Origin: Spartobacteria bacterium | GTDB taxonomy: Bacteria; Verrucomicrobiota; Verrucomicrobiia; Chthoniobacterales; UBA6821 | Reading direction: 5' to 3' | Length of the DNA: 35,736 nt | Assembly: GCA_947482345.1 (NCBI GenBank) | Contig: CANKJN010000011.1 | Location: forward strand, 1 to 35,736 | Part shown: positions 15,631 to 23,883 of the stretch, in pieces | Layout of the letters: the number at the start of each line of letters is the position of its first letter | Position numbering within the stretch: the stretch's first letter is position 1 | Position numbers and translations under genes: made by a program | The notes under the pieces: model-generated | The model's input: the letters and a program-made list of their open reading frames with translations, nothing else | Told to the model about the DNA's origin: nothing | Databases searched by the model: none

Positions 15631-16225
15631 GGTATTTTCTCGTCTTGAGGAGATGAAGAGGCTGACGGAAACAGCTGATGGGAGTTCCGTTCCCGTTCAT
15701 GGCGCTGAGTTCGCATTGATTCTGACGGGTAAGGGCGGAGACGTAGTCGAGGAGGACCCGCGTGTTGAGTGTCGGCTCCGGTTCCAGATCCCGGAAGATC
15801 ACCATCGGCTTCGAGGAGCCGTTCGAGTTGGAAAAGAGTTTCCTCAGGGAGTTCCTGAGCCCTGAGCTCAAGGTGTGATTCCCGTCCCCGACCATGAGGA
15901 TGACGTCCGGCCTGATCCTCTCAATGACATGCTCCCAGCTGATGCCGTCATGGCTCAGGACGGAGTAATTGAAATACTCGATGCAGGTGCAGGCATTTGG
16001 AGTCATCGAATGCACCGCTTTCTCGATCCACTCCCGGGCAAGTTTTCCGGCTATGACCGAGGGATAAAGGCAAATGACACGGAGTTCGGAACCGAGTATG
16101 TTCCCATCCGATTGCTGGCTTCCGTCGGTCGTTGTGCTGTTTGGCGCGGCTTCCGAGGTTCTGTTTCTCCGGAGTCGCGCGATCTTCCGAAGTACAGTTT
16201 TCTGGGGCGAGGAAAGCTCGTTCAT
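15623..16225 (-). CDS. Unknown Rossmann-like protein at the head of the operon
   Basis: A 200-residue protein I do not recognise. The first 45 residues are basic and Ser/Thr-rich. Then come alternating strand and helix segments: RVICLYPSVIAGKLAREW, a strand in RPDVILMVGDGNH, and another in KPMVIFRDLEPEP. This pattern suits a small alpha/beta (Rossmann or receiver-like) fold, with a possible acidic site in VGDGNH. There is no signal peptide or membrane segment, so it is likely cytoplasmic. Codon use is less biased than in the downstream genes. It is the first gene after an AT-rich promoter-like stretch and may be a regulator of the polysaccharide operon, which is inference only. Confidence 0.6.
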   Translation of the reverse strand: MNELSSPQKTVLRKIARLRRNRTSEAAPNSTTTDGSQQSDGNILGSELRVICLYPSVIAGKLAREWIEKAVHSMTPNACTCIEYFNYSVLSHDGISWEHVIERIRPDVILMVGDGNHTLSSGLRNSLRKLFSNSNGSSKPMVIFRDLEPEPTLNTRVLLDYVSALTRQNQCELSAMNGNGTPISCFRQPLHLLKTRKYRE

Positions 16226-16244
16226 CGCCGACCATCATAGGTTT

Positions 16245-16250
16245 ATTATA
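16245..16250 (-). promoter_or_regulatory. Candidate -10 box (TATAAT) for the polysaccharide operon
   Basis: A perfect TATAAT on the minus strand, in an AT-rich patch about 20 bases before the ATG of the first operon gene. No convincing -35 hexamer is found 16-18 bases further upstream, so this is a partial match. The downstream genes overlap one another, so this would serve the whole unit. Confidence 0.35.
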
Positions 16251-16302
16251 TAACTCTTGTAGCTGTAGGATCGCTTATCGACTTCTAATCAAAACGCTTA
16301 GA

Positions 16303-16412
16303 GACTTTCTGAAAACTGGGGAATGACGCGCGAGAGCAAGGGGGGCTGGATGGTCAGGCACCTGCGTGGGAGAATCGCTGCCAACGCTGCTTTCCCGAGT
16401 TTTCAGACAGTC
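16303..16412. mobile_element. MITE-like element with imperfect terminal inverted repeats
   Basis: GACTTTCTGAAAACT at 16303-16317 faces AGTTTTCAGACAGTC at 16398-16412, a 14 of 15 match as inverted repeats. The match extends a few bases on both sides (CTTA...GGGGAA against TTCCCG...TTAAG) with one indel. The 110-base interval has no gene. The size and structure resemble a miniature inverted-repeat element, but I see no clear target-site duplication. It could alternatively be a structured terminator shared by the flanking minus-strand gene end and the operon upstream region. Confidence 0.45.
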
Positions 16413-16427
16413 TTTTAAGTCCGATTC

Positions 16428-17225
16428 CTATTGGGACTTGGTATAAGGATCGCTGTAGCGATTCACCTTGTAGGTGCCGGAGGATCGTGAGTGAGACGAG
16501 GGTGATCCTGAGCGGGAATGGGATGAACCCTTGGTTTTCCCCCGTTCCTTGGAACTCCTGCCCTTCCGGTGGAAGGTCCAGGGATGATCGGGTGATGGAA
16601 GAAGGAAGTTGGCTGCGGGGGTGGGGACGTTACGACCGCCTCCCGCGAGGTGTCGTCGCGCCATGATGAATTCCGTCGGCAGCCAGTAACTGCCCAGATC
16701 GCGGGTGCCCCCGGCATGGTTCACCCCGATGGTCAGATCCTTGTGGATCTCGAAATGAAGGTGGGCGGGGTACATTCCATGGTTGTTCCCGATGGTGCCG
16801 ATGAGTTGTCCGCGCGAGACCTGCTGTCCTTCACGCACTTGGATCCTGTCGAGATGGGCGTAGAGTGAGTCGGCGAACCTAAGCTGTCTGTTCTCGATCC
16901 AGGAATGCCTGATCACGACGACATTGCCCCATGCGACAAGGATGTCGCGGGCCAGCACGACCAGGCCGTTTCCGATGGCATGGACTGGCTTCCCAAGGCT
17001 GCGGGCGCTGCTCCCGTCCGTCACAAGCCAGTCCTCGCCTAGGTGTCCGCCTGCCCGGAAGCCCCGGGACTTGTAGTACCCCTCTCCGTTGGGGGGGGCC
17101 ACGGGGAGGTCGAAGCCCTCGGCTGTTTTGGAAATGCTTTGGGCCAGGGCAGGGCAGAGCAACCCCGTCAGAAGGATGAGGAAGGCGGCCAGCAGAGTCT
17201 GGGGATTCCGTAAGTGCACGAACAA
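16428..17225 (-). CDS. Exported M23 (LytM-type) metallopeptidase
   Basis: A 265-residue periplasmic peptidase of the M23 family, which cleaves or binds peptidoglycan peptides. A signal peptide covers about 1-29 (ending CPALAQS). Zinc ligands are visible: H61 and D65 in HLGEDW, and H157 in H155-L-H157-F-E. A GQLIGTIGNN segment and the AHLHFEIH motif are typical. The C-terminal 50 or so residues are Ser/Arg/Lys-rich and low-complexity, perhaps for envelope binding. It diverges from carA across about 100 bases and is separated from the polysaccharide operon by the MITE-like element. Confidence 0.88.
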   Translation of the reverse strand: MFVHLRNPQTLLAAFLILLTGLLCPALAQSISKTAEGFDLPVAPPNGEGYYKSRGFRAGGHLGEDWLVTDGSSARSLGKPVHAIGNGLVVLARDILVAWGNVVVIRHSWIENRQLRFADSLYAHLDRIQVREGQQVSRGQLIGTIGNNHGMYPAHLHFEIHKDLTIGVNHAGGTRDLGSYWLPTEFIMARRHLAGGGRNVPTPAANFLLPSPDHPWTFHRKGRSSKERGKTKGSSHSRSGSPSSHSRSSGTYKVNRYSDPYTKSQ

Positions 17226-17329
17226 CCAAGTCTAGAAAACCCGTTCGACAGGTGCAATAGCCGGATGGATTCAGTTCAGTAATGGTTGCACCCGAGAGGT
17301 GTGCATGGTGAAGTATCGGGCACAATTTC

Positions 17330-18478
17330 ATGGCTGCTTCTCAGAACACAACCAATCCCGCCATCCTCGCACTGGAGGATGGACGCGTCTTTCACGGAAT
17401 CTCCATCGGGGCACTCGGCAACTCCGTCGGGGAGATTTGTTTCAATACCTCGATGAGCGGTTATCAGGAGGTGCTCACCGATCCCTCCTACCGTGGGCAG
17501 ATCGTCACAATGACCTATCCGCTCATCGGCAACTACGGGACAGGGGTCGAGGATGGTGAGAGTGACCGACCGCAGGTCAGCGGTTTTGTGATCGAGGAGT
17601 TGTCGCGCCTGGAGAGCAACTGGCGATCGGATGAGTCCCTGCCTGATTATCTCCGGAAGCACTCCATCCCCGCGATCGGCGGCATCGACACCAGGTCTTT
17701 GACCCGTCACCTCAGGACGCAGGGTGCGATGCGCGCCTGCATCTCCACGGATGGAAGCGACGAGGCGGCCGCCATTGCGAGGGCCAAGGGGGCTCCGAAG
17801 CTCGAGGAACTCGATCTGGTCGGGGAGGTCTCCACCAAGAGCGTCTATGAGTGGGATCCCAAGGGAAAGGAGAGCTTCCCGTTCGGTGCAGAGCGTCTGG
17901 AGCGTCCCTCCAAGGAACCTCTGGTCGTTCTTTATGATTTCGGGGTGAAGCGCAATATCCTCCGCCTGCTCCGCGCGCATGGAGTGAGGGTGATGGTGGT
18001 GCCTTCGGATACGCCGGCAGAGAAGGCCTTGGAATTCAATCCTGACGGCATCTTCCTCTCCAACGGCCCCGGAGATCCCGCGGTTCTCACGGCGGCCCAT
18101 GAGACGGCCCGGCGTCTGGCAGAGGTGAAGCCCGTGTTCGGCATCTGCCTGGGCCATCAGATTCTCTCGCTGGCATTCGGAGCCTCGACCTTCAAACTGA
18201 AATTCGGACATCGCGGCGCCAACCAACCTGTCCAGGATCTCCGCTCGGGCCGCGTCCTGATCACTTCGCAAAACCATGGTTATGCGGTGAAGGAGGAGGG
18301 ATTGCCACAGGATCTGGAAATCACCCATCGCCATCTCAACGATGGAACCGTTGCCGGGATCAGCCATCGCACCAAGATGGTGAGGGCGGTCCAATTCCAT
18401 CCCGAAGCCTCGCCGGGACCTCGCGACTCTGCTCCTTTTTTCCAGGAGTTCGTGGAGGTCCTGAAGGGCCAGGGCTGA
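17330..18478 (+). CDS. carA: Carbamoyl-phosphate synthase small subunit
   Basis: A 382-residue glutaminase subunit that hydrolyses glutamine and passes ammonia to CarB for carbamoyl phosphate (arginine and pyrimidine synthesis). The N-terminal CPSase domain carries NTSMSGYQEVLTDPSY and NYG. The class I glutamine amidotransferase domain has LSNGPGDP, the nucleophile C273 in GICLGHQ, and H357/E359 in QFHPEASPGP, matching E. coli C269, H353 and E355. Length is normal. No Shine-Dalgarno precedes the ATG. carB is not in the window; the next gene, 17 bases downstream, encodes a NUDIX-type protein. Confidence 0.97.
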   Translation: MAASQNTTNPAILALEDGRVFHGISIGALGNSVGEICFNTSMSGYQEVLTDPSYRGQIVTMTYPLIGNYGTGVEDGESDRPQVSGFVIEELSRLESNWRSDESLPDYLRKHSIPAIGGIDTRSLTRHLRTQGAMRACISTDGSDEAAAIARAKGAPKLEELDLVGEVSTKSVYEWDPKGKESFPFGAERLERPSKEPLVVLYDFGVKRNILRLLRAHGVRVMVVPSDTPAEKALEFNPDGIFLSNGPGDPAVLTAAHETARRLAEVKPVFGICLGHQILSLAFGASTFKLKFGHRGANQPVQDLRSGRVLITSQNHGYAVKEEGLPQDLEITHRHLNDGTVAGISHRTKMVRAVQFHPEASPGPRDSAPFFQEFVEVLKGQG

Positions 18479-18495
18479 TACTGATAGCGAATCTT

Positions 18496-19116
18496 ATGTC
18501 CGAACAAGTCCTCGTCGTCCGCCGTTCTCTCTTTGATGAACTTGGTTCCTTCCATGGCCTCAATGCCGAGGTTTCCCGGTATTTGCCTGTATTTCTGGAG
18601 TCCGGGAATCACTTTTTTGTTCCACGCGCTGAGGCGGAGGAGGATCCCTCTCTCAAGCAACTCATTCCCTATGTGGTGGTCACCGCCGGTGACAGGATCC
18701 TCCATTACCGCCGCGGGAGTGGCTCTGGTGAGAAGCGTCTTCTCAAGAAAGGCTCTGTAGGGATCGGCGGGCACATCAACGACGGGGACGGGTTGGGGGA
18801 GGCCTTTGACGCCGCCGCCTACCAGCGCGCCTTGATGCGCGAGCTTCAGGAGGAGCTCTCCATCGAGAGCTGTTTCATCGAGCGCCCGCTTGCCGTGCTC
18901 AATGACGATACGAATCCCGTCGGTGCCGTCCATCTCGGGATCGTCCACCAGTGCCAGCTCGCGGAACCATCGGTGAAGGCCAATGAAGAGGCGATCGCCG
19001 AACTGGGATTCCTCACCCTCGAGGAACTGGCCTCCCGTCACAATGAGCTCGAGAGCTGGTCACAGCTTGTGGTCGGCGGGTGGAAGGGTTTGAGGACGGT
19101 GGGCAGCCCTTCGTAA
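18496..19116 (+). CDS. NUDIX-type predicted phosphoesterase (COG4112-like)
   Basis: A 206-residue MutT-related protein. A NUDIX-like box is seen around residues 92-125: GIGGHIN, then ALMRELQEELSIE, which retains the R-E-x-x-E-E core. The segment between the leading glycines and the helix is longer than the standard NUDIX spacing. This fits the predicted phosphoesterase group of the family, whose substrate is unknown. It lies 17 bases after carA on the same strand, so co-transcription is likely, though a functional link is not obvious. It converges with the pseudopilin gene with only 11 bases between stops. Confidence 0.8.
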   Translation: MSEQVLVVRRSLFDELGSFHGLNAEVSRYLPVFLESGNHFFVPRAEAEEDPSLKQLIPYVVVTAGDRILHYRRGSGSGEKRLLKKGSVGIGGHINDGDGLGEAFDAAAYQRALMRELQEELSIESCFIERPLAVLNDDTNPVGAVHLGIVHQCQLAEPSVKANEEAIAELGFLTLEELASRHNELESWSQLVVGGWKGLRTVGSPS

Positions 19117-19127
19117 ATTCAAATTCT

Positions 19128-19553
19128 CTACCAGTTCTTGATCCAGGTGTTGGGGGCTCCGCCACCGGCGGTAGACCAAAGATCATAGTTGTTGGCACCG
19201 TTGTTGGGCGATCCGTTGGTGTAGATATACCCGTAGGTGTTACCGTAGGGATCCAACCAACCCGATGAATTGGTAAATCTTGATTTGAACTCATGGTAGA
19301 CCTTGCCACTGCCTGGCATGAGGCTTGTGATGAGAACCGATGAACCTGTTCCTGCGGGATAATCCCCATTGTCAGCCTTGTAGCTTTCAAGGGCCGCACC
19401 GACAGCAGCGATCTCGGCCTCGGCCCGCGAGCGTGCACCTTTTTTCTGGGCATATCCGGCGGCTGAGAGAATAAGGCCGGCAAGAATCGCGATGATGGTG
19501 ATGACGATCAGTAATTCGATAAGGGTAAAACCTTCATGCCTTGTGCTTTTCAT
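19128..19553 (-). CDS. Type II secretion major pseudopilin, GspG-like
   Basis: A 141-residue prepilin-like protein. The short basic leader MKSTRHEG is followed by the cleavage/methylation motif FTLIELL, with the conserved glutamate at the fifth mature position and a hydrophobic helix to about 32. The C-terminal part has DNGDYPAG, LDPYGNTYGY and a YDLWSTAGG segment, which are GspG features around the calcium-binding loop. Prepilin peptidase would process it and it would form the periplasmic pseudopilus. It is encoded 17 bases after the GspF-like gene. The other secretion genes are not in the window. Confidence 0.87.
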   Translation of the reverse strand: MKSTRHEGFTLIELLIVITIIAILAGLILSAAGYAQKKGARSRAEAEIAAVGAALESYKADNGDYPAGTGSSVLITSLMPGSGKVYHEFKSRFTNSSGWLDPYGNTYGYIYTNGSPNNGANNYDLWSTAGGGAPNTWIKNW

Positions 19554-19570
19554 AAGAGGCTCCCGGATGA

Positions 19571-20848
19571 TTACTGCTGCATGCCGCTGATGATGCCGAT
19601 GAGCGGCAGGAAGAGCGCGATAACGATCGAACCGACCACCACGGCAAGGAAGACGATCATGATCGGTTCCATGAGGGAGGTGAGGCCGGCGACGGCACTG
19701 TCCACCTCGTCGTCGTAGAGATCGGCGACCTTCAGCAGCATCTCCGGGAGTTGTCCGGTCTCTTCACCCACATCGACCATGCTGATGACCATCGCGGGGA
19801 AGACTCCGCTGGCTTCCATGGGGCGGACGATCGATTCCCCCTCCTTGACGGCGTCGTGGATCTTGGCGATCGCAGTGGAGATGACGGCGTTCCCGGCGGT
19901 CTCCTTGGTGATATTGAGCGCTTGGAGGATCGGTACGCCGCTGGTCACGAGGGTCCCGAGGGTGCGTGTGAAGCGGGAAATTGCGTTCTTGCGGGTCAGG
20001 TCGCCAAAGAGGGGGGCCTTGAGCATGAACTGGTCGAAGAGGCCGGCACCCTTGGGGGTGGAAATCGCATATTTCAGGCCGAAGACCAGACCCACGACGC
20101 CTCCGATGATGAGGAGGATGTTCTGTTGGATTCCACGGCTTGCACCGACAACGATCTGGGTAAGGAGGGGTAGGGGTTTGCCTCCGAGCATGTCGGCGAA
20201 TATCTGCTCGAACTTCGGCACGATGAAGACCAGCAGGAATCCCATGATGATGATGGCGATGACCATGACGATCGCGGGATACATCATGGCCGACTGGACC
20301 TTCCCTTTAACCTTTTGGGCCTTCTCCTGGAACTCGGCGAGACGGTTGAGCACGACCTCAAGGACGCCGCCCAGTTCGCCGGCCTTCACCATGTTGACGT
20401 AGAGCTTGTTGAAGATCCGCGGATGCGACGTCAGTCCGTCGCTGAAGGTTCCGCCGCCCTGTACTGCCTCGGCCAGTTGGTTGATTGTTTTTTTGAGAAC
20501 CGGATCAGGCTCCTGCTTGCCCAGAACCGAGAGGCCGCGCAGCAGTGGCAGGCCCGCATCAATGAGAGTGGCCAACTGACGGGTGAAGATCATGAGAGTC
20601 TTGCTCTTGATGGTCTTCTTTTCAAGGAAGGGGATGTTGATCTTGATCTCCTTGGATCCCGTCTTCCTGCCCCCCTTGCCGGGTGATGCCGACTTTGCTT
20701 TCGCGCTTCGTGCCTGCTCTTTCACGCTGGTGGGGAAGAGTCCCTGACTGCGGAGCGCTGCCACGGCTTCCGACTGCGATGCTGAATCGATGAAATCACT
20801 GATCTGCTGACCCTGGGCATCAAGTGCAATGTAGGCAAAGGAGGGCAT
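19571..20848 (-). CDS. Type II secretion / pilus inner-membrane protein GspF/PilC
   Basis: A 425-residue polytopic protein with the two duplicated GspF domains: about 88-210 (FTRQLATLIDAGLPLLRGL) and 290-415 (FTRTLGTLVTSGVPILQAL). Three membrane segments are seen near 194-215, 245-265 and 395-418. The N-terminus has the usual YIALDAQGQ opening. It anchors the assembly ATPase at the inner membrane. It is followed by the GspG-like pseudopilin gene, and the MBL gene ends 21 bases upstream, so all three are probably co-transcribed. The PilC versus GspF role is undecided, but GspG next door favours type II secretion. Confidence 0.92.
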   Translation of the reverse strand: MPSFAYIALDAQGQQISDFIDSASQSEAVAALRSQGLFPTSVKEQARSAKAKSASPGKGGRKTGSKEIKINIPFLEKKTIKSKTLMIFTRQLATLIDAGLPLLRGLSVLGKQEPDPVLKKTINQLAEAVQGGGTFSDGLTSHPRIFNKLYVNMVKAGELGGVLEVVLNRLAEFQEKAQKVKGKVQSAMMYPAIVMVIAIIIMGFLLVFIVPKFEQIFADMLGGKPLPLLTQIVVGASRGIQQNILLIIGGVVGLVFGLKYAISTPKGAGLFDQFMLKAPLFGDLTRKNAISRFTRTLGTLVTSGVPILQALNITKETAGNAVISTAIAKIHDAVKEGESIVRPMEASGVFPAMVISMVDVGEETGQLPEMLLKVADLYDDEVDSAVAGLTSLMEPIMIVFLAVVVGSIVIALFLPLIGIISGMQQ

Positions 20849-20869
20849 GTTCTGTTTCTAGTTGATGCG

Positions 20870-21511
20870 TCAGAAAGGTGTCGAGTCCTGAAGATAAGGG
20901 TTGTTTTGCGATTCCTCACCGATCGTCGTCGCCGGTCCGTGGCCAGGGTGGACGATTGTCGTTTCATGAAGGGGAAGCAGTTTCCGGCGGATTCCGGATA
21001 GTAAAAGTTCGCGATCTCCGCCCGGAAGATCCCAGCGGCCGACCCCGCCCGCGAAAAGGACATCCCCGCCGTAGAGTCTTCCGCTTGCGGGATCGTGGAG
21101 GCAGAGGCTCCCAGGGCAATGTCCCGGGACCTCGTACAGATCGAATTTTCTCCCCAGAAGGTCCACACCAGCCCCTTCGGAAAGTTTTTGGGAGGCGGCA
21201 ACCGGTTCCACTTCCAGATCCATCCCGAAGCGCCTGAGAAGCCCCCGGTCGGCAAGCATCTCTTCGGTGACGTGATGCATGGCCACAGGGCATCCATGGA
21301 GGCGTGCCAAGGCAGCCGCATCCCAGACATGGTCAAAATGACCATGGGTGAGCACCAGAAGGGAGATGGGAGTCTCCCGGAAAGCTTCGGCTGCACCCTC
21401 GGGGGCATCCACCAGAAGATTCCCTTCAGGGCATCTGATCAGATAAGAATTGGTCTCCAGTGCACCTCCGGTGAACATTTTTGGACCTTCGTTTGTCTCA
21501 TGAACGTGCAT
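20870..21511 (-). CDS. Metallo-beta-lactamase-fold hydrolase (glyoxalase II-like)
   Basis: A 213-residue MBL-fold hydrolase. Metal-binding motif T-H-G-H-F-D-H is intact, followed by GHCPGSLCL, the aspartate in GGDVLFAGGVGRWD, and the final histidine in VHPGHGPATTIG. The GVGRWDLPGGD and EESQNNPYL segments are typical of the YcbL-type group of small glyoxalase II-like enzymes, which act on thioesters; the substrate is not certain. ATG 21511 is preferred over 21547 because conserved sequence (MFTGGALETNSYL) starts 12 residues in. It diverges from the protease gene over about 50 bases. Confidence 0.88.
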   Translation of the reverse strand: MHVHETNEGPKMFTGGALETNSYLIRCPEGNLLVDAPEGAAEAFRETPISLLVLTHGHFDHVWDAAALARLHGCPVAMHHVTEEMLADRGLLRRFGMDLEVEPVAASQKLSEGAGVDLLGRKFDLYEVPGHCPGSLCLHDPASGRLYGGDVLFAGGVGRWDLPGGDRELLLSGIRRKLLPLHETTIVHPGHGPATTIGEESQNNPYLQDSTPF

Positions 21512-21559
21512 TTCATCAATGGTTGCTTTTTCCTGTCTCCCCTGCAACGGTTCTCTTTC

Positions 21560-23833
21560 ATGATTAATCTGTCGTTCAGGCTTTCAAAACTCCCTGCGAA
21601 GGTTCTTGGAGCCCTGTTGCTCCTGCTTATCCCGTCGGGGAACCCACTTCGTGCCGCCACCAACACTGTTTCCACGGACATGTCTCCCGTCGCGGTGACG
21701 GTTGCCAGGATGCTGGAACAGGGCCATTACCTCCACCCGCTTTCCCTCTCCGAGAAGAATCCTCCCCGCTTGGATTCGGAGCCCCAGCAGACGATGTCGG
21801 AGCGCGTCTTGAAGAATTACTTTCAGATGCTCGATTACTCGCATCTCTACTTCACACAGGGTGATGTCGACGAGTTCCTTCAGCGTTTTTCACCGACACT
21901 CTCCTCCGAGATTCTTCACGGTGACCTGAGCGCGCCACGTGAGATTTTCACCCGTTTCCGCCAGCGCCTCGAGGATCGTGTTGCCAAGAACAAAGCCCTG
22001 GCGGACGCCCCTCACGATTTCGCCACTGACAAGGCCGTCCAGATCGACCGCAAGAAGGCCTCCTGGCCGACAACCCTCGAGGAAGCCGACCAACTCTGGG
22101 CTGACCGGATCGAGGCGGAGCTCCTGCAGGAGAACCTGAACGAGCATCCGCTCAATCCCCCCGCCAAAGTGGTGACGAAACGTTACGATCAAATCCTCAA
22201 GAGTGTTAATGAGCAGAGCGACGAGGAGGTGATCGCCGGATTCCTCAAGTCGATGGCGATTAGTTACGATCCCCACTCAGAGTACATGAGTCCGTCTGAG
22301 AGGGAGCAATTCAACATCCAGATGAGGCTCTCCCTGGTCGGCATCGGTGCCGTCCTGCGAACCGATGATGGCTATGCGAAAATCGTTGATGTCATGCCCG
22401 GGGGGCCTGCCGACAAGGACGGGCGCCTCAAGCCCAACGACCGGATTGCCGCCGTGGCTCAGGGAAAGCAACCCTTCGAAGATGTGGTCGACATGAAGCT
22501 CGACAAGGTGATTGAGAAAATCCGCGGTGCCAAGGGATCGCAGGTACGTCTTCAGGTGATCCCTGCCAATGCCACCGATCCCTCCAAGAGGAAAGTCATC
22601 GAGATCACCCGTGAAGAGGTGAAGCTCAAGGAATCCGAGGCCAAGGGAGAGGTGATCGAACTCAATAACACCGACGCCAATAAGATGAAGTTCGGCTGGA
22701 TTATGCTCCCCTCTTTCTACGCGGACTTTGAAGGCAATGCAAAATCACTGGCCGGCAAGAATGCCCCATCGGAAGGTCCCAAAAGCACAACCAAGGATGT
22801 GCGCCGCATTCTGGAGCGCATGAAGAAGGAGGGAATCGAGGGGCTTGTGATCGATCTGCGCCGAGACGGGGGAGGTTCGCTTGAGGAGGCGATCAACTTG
22901 ACCGGCCTCTTCGTGGGCCCCGGGGCGGTTGTCCAGGCTAAGGATGCCAACGGCAAGGTGACGGTCGCCCGTGCTGATGACAAGGAGCCGTTCTACACCG
23001 GTCCGGTCGTCGTTCTTGTCAATAGGCTCAGTGCCTCGGCCAGCGAGATCTTCGCGGCCGCTCTGCAGGACTACGGCCGCGCGGTAGTGGTCGGTGACCA
23101 GCGAAGCTTCGGCAAGGGTACCGTGCAGCAAGTGCATGATGTGGGAAAGTTTATGCCGCTTTTTCAGGATCAGGGGGCGAAAGCCGGATCTCTCAAGCTG
23201 ACGATCCAGAAATTCTATCGTGTCTCGGGCGGTTCCACCCAGCATCGGGGGGTCCTTTCGGACATCGTGGTTCCGTCACCCACTGATACTCCCGAAATCG
23301 GTGAGAGTTCGCTTCCCAATCCTCTGGCCTATGACGAGGTAGACCCTCTGCCGGTGAACCGATTTTCCTCCACCGCCTCCCTCATTGATTCGCTCAAGAA
23401 CCGCTCCCAGGAACGCGTCGCCAAGGATGCCGAGTTCCGTTACATCAACGAAGACATGAAGCGCTTCCAGGAGAGACTCGAACTCAACAAGCTTTCCCTC
23501 AACGAGAAAGTCCGCAAGGAGGAGATCGCCCAGGAAAAGCAACGCAAGGAACAGCGCATGGCCGAGCGGAAGAAGAATCCCGTGCAGAATCCCCCCGCCC
23601 TGGAAGTCACTCTCGATACCTTGGACAAACCCGTTCTGCCCAAGGTTGTGGCAAAAAAGAAGCCTCTCCGCGACAAGGCGGCCAAACTCTCCGAGGATGG
23701 CGAGGACTCCGAAGAGGAGGGGAGTGCCGCCAATGTACCTGATCCCGTCAAGCGTGAGGCACTCAATATTCTCAAGGATCTCACTACCGAAATGCAAGGG
23801 GTGCGGACAGCCAGGGCGGCTCAGGGAAATTGA
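21560..23833 (+). CDS. Carboxy-terminal processing (tail-specific) protease
   Basis: A 757-residue periplasmic S41 protease of the Prc/Tsp type. A signal peptide is at 1-32 (Leu-rich core, ending NPLRAA). A long helical N-domain follows, then a PDZ domain around 253-340 (IGAVLRTDDG, PGGPADKDGRLKPNDRI). In the S41 core, nucleophile S493 lies in NRLSASASEIF and general base K519 in SFGKGTVQ. The C-terminal 150 residues are charged and helical with many Lys-Glu pairs, as in Prc. A frame open to 21095 would run across the divergent MBL gene, and only the ATG at 21560 gives a signal peptide. It probably trims or degrades envelope proteins. Confidence 0.95.
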   Translation: MINLSFRLSKLPAKVLGALLLLLIPSGNPLRAATNTVSTDMSPVAVTVARMLEQGHYLHPLSLSEKNPPRLDSEPQQTMSERVLKNYFQMLDYSHLYFTQGDVDEFLQRFSPTLSSEILHGDLSAPREIFTRFRQRLEDRVAKNKALADAPHDFATDKAVQIDRKKASWPTTLEEADQLWADRIEAELLQENLNEHPLNPPAKVVTKRYDQILKSVNEQSDEEVIAGFLKSMAISYDPHSEYMSPSEREQFNIQMRLSLVGIGAVLRTDDGYAKIVDVMPGGPADKDGRLKPNDRIAAVAQGKQPFEDVVDMKLDKVIEKIRGAKGSQVRLQVIPANATDPSKRKVIEITREEVKLKESEAKGEVIELNNTDANKMKFGWIMLPSFYADFEGNAKSLAGKNAPSEGPKSTTKDVRRILERMKKEGIEGLVIDLRRDGGGSLEEAINLTGLFVGPGAVVQAKDANGKVTVARADDKEPFYTGPVVVLVNRLSASASEIFAAALQDYGRAVVVGDQRSFGKGTVQQVHDVGKFMPLFQDQGAKAGSLKLTIQKFYRVSGGSTQHRGVLSDIVVPSPTDTPEIGESSLPNPLAYDEVDPLPVNRFSSTASLIDSLKNRSQERVAKDAEFRYINEDMKRFQERLELNKLSLNEKVRKEEIAQEKQRKEQRMAERKKNPVQNPPALEVTLDTLDKPVLPKVVAKKKPLRDKAAKLSEDGEDSEEEGSAANVPDPVKREALNILKDLTTEMQGVRTARAAQGN

Positions 23834-23856
23834 CCTCCCCATGCACTGATCCCGAC

Positions 23857-23883
23857 CCTAGGGAGTGTGATTGACACCCTAGG
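23857..23883. repeat. Inverted repeat CCTAGGG...CCCTAGG over a promoter
   Basis: CCTAGGGAGTGT (23857-23868) pairs with ACACCCTAGG (23874-23883), about ten pairs with a one-base bulge and a five-base loop. It covers the -35 box of the promoter that follows. There is no T-run after it, so it is a weak candidate for a terminator of the protease gene and a reasonable candidate for an operator. Confidence 0.5.

Noticed and set aside
17276-18400. A 374-codon open frame on the minus strand opposite carA
   Set aside because: carA is unmistakable on the plus strand, and the antisense frame has a His/Arg/Gly-rich, low-pattern sequence.
21095-21559. N-terminal extension of the protease frame by 155 codons
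   Set aside because: It lies across the divergent MBL hydrolase gene, and the internal ATG at 21560 gives a proper signal peptide.
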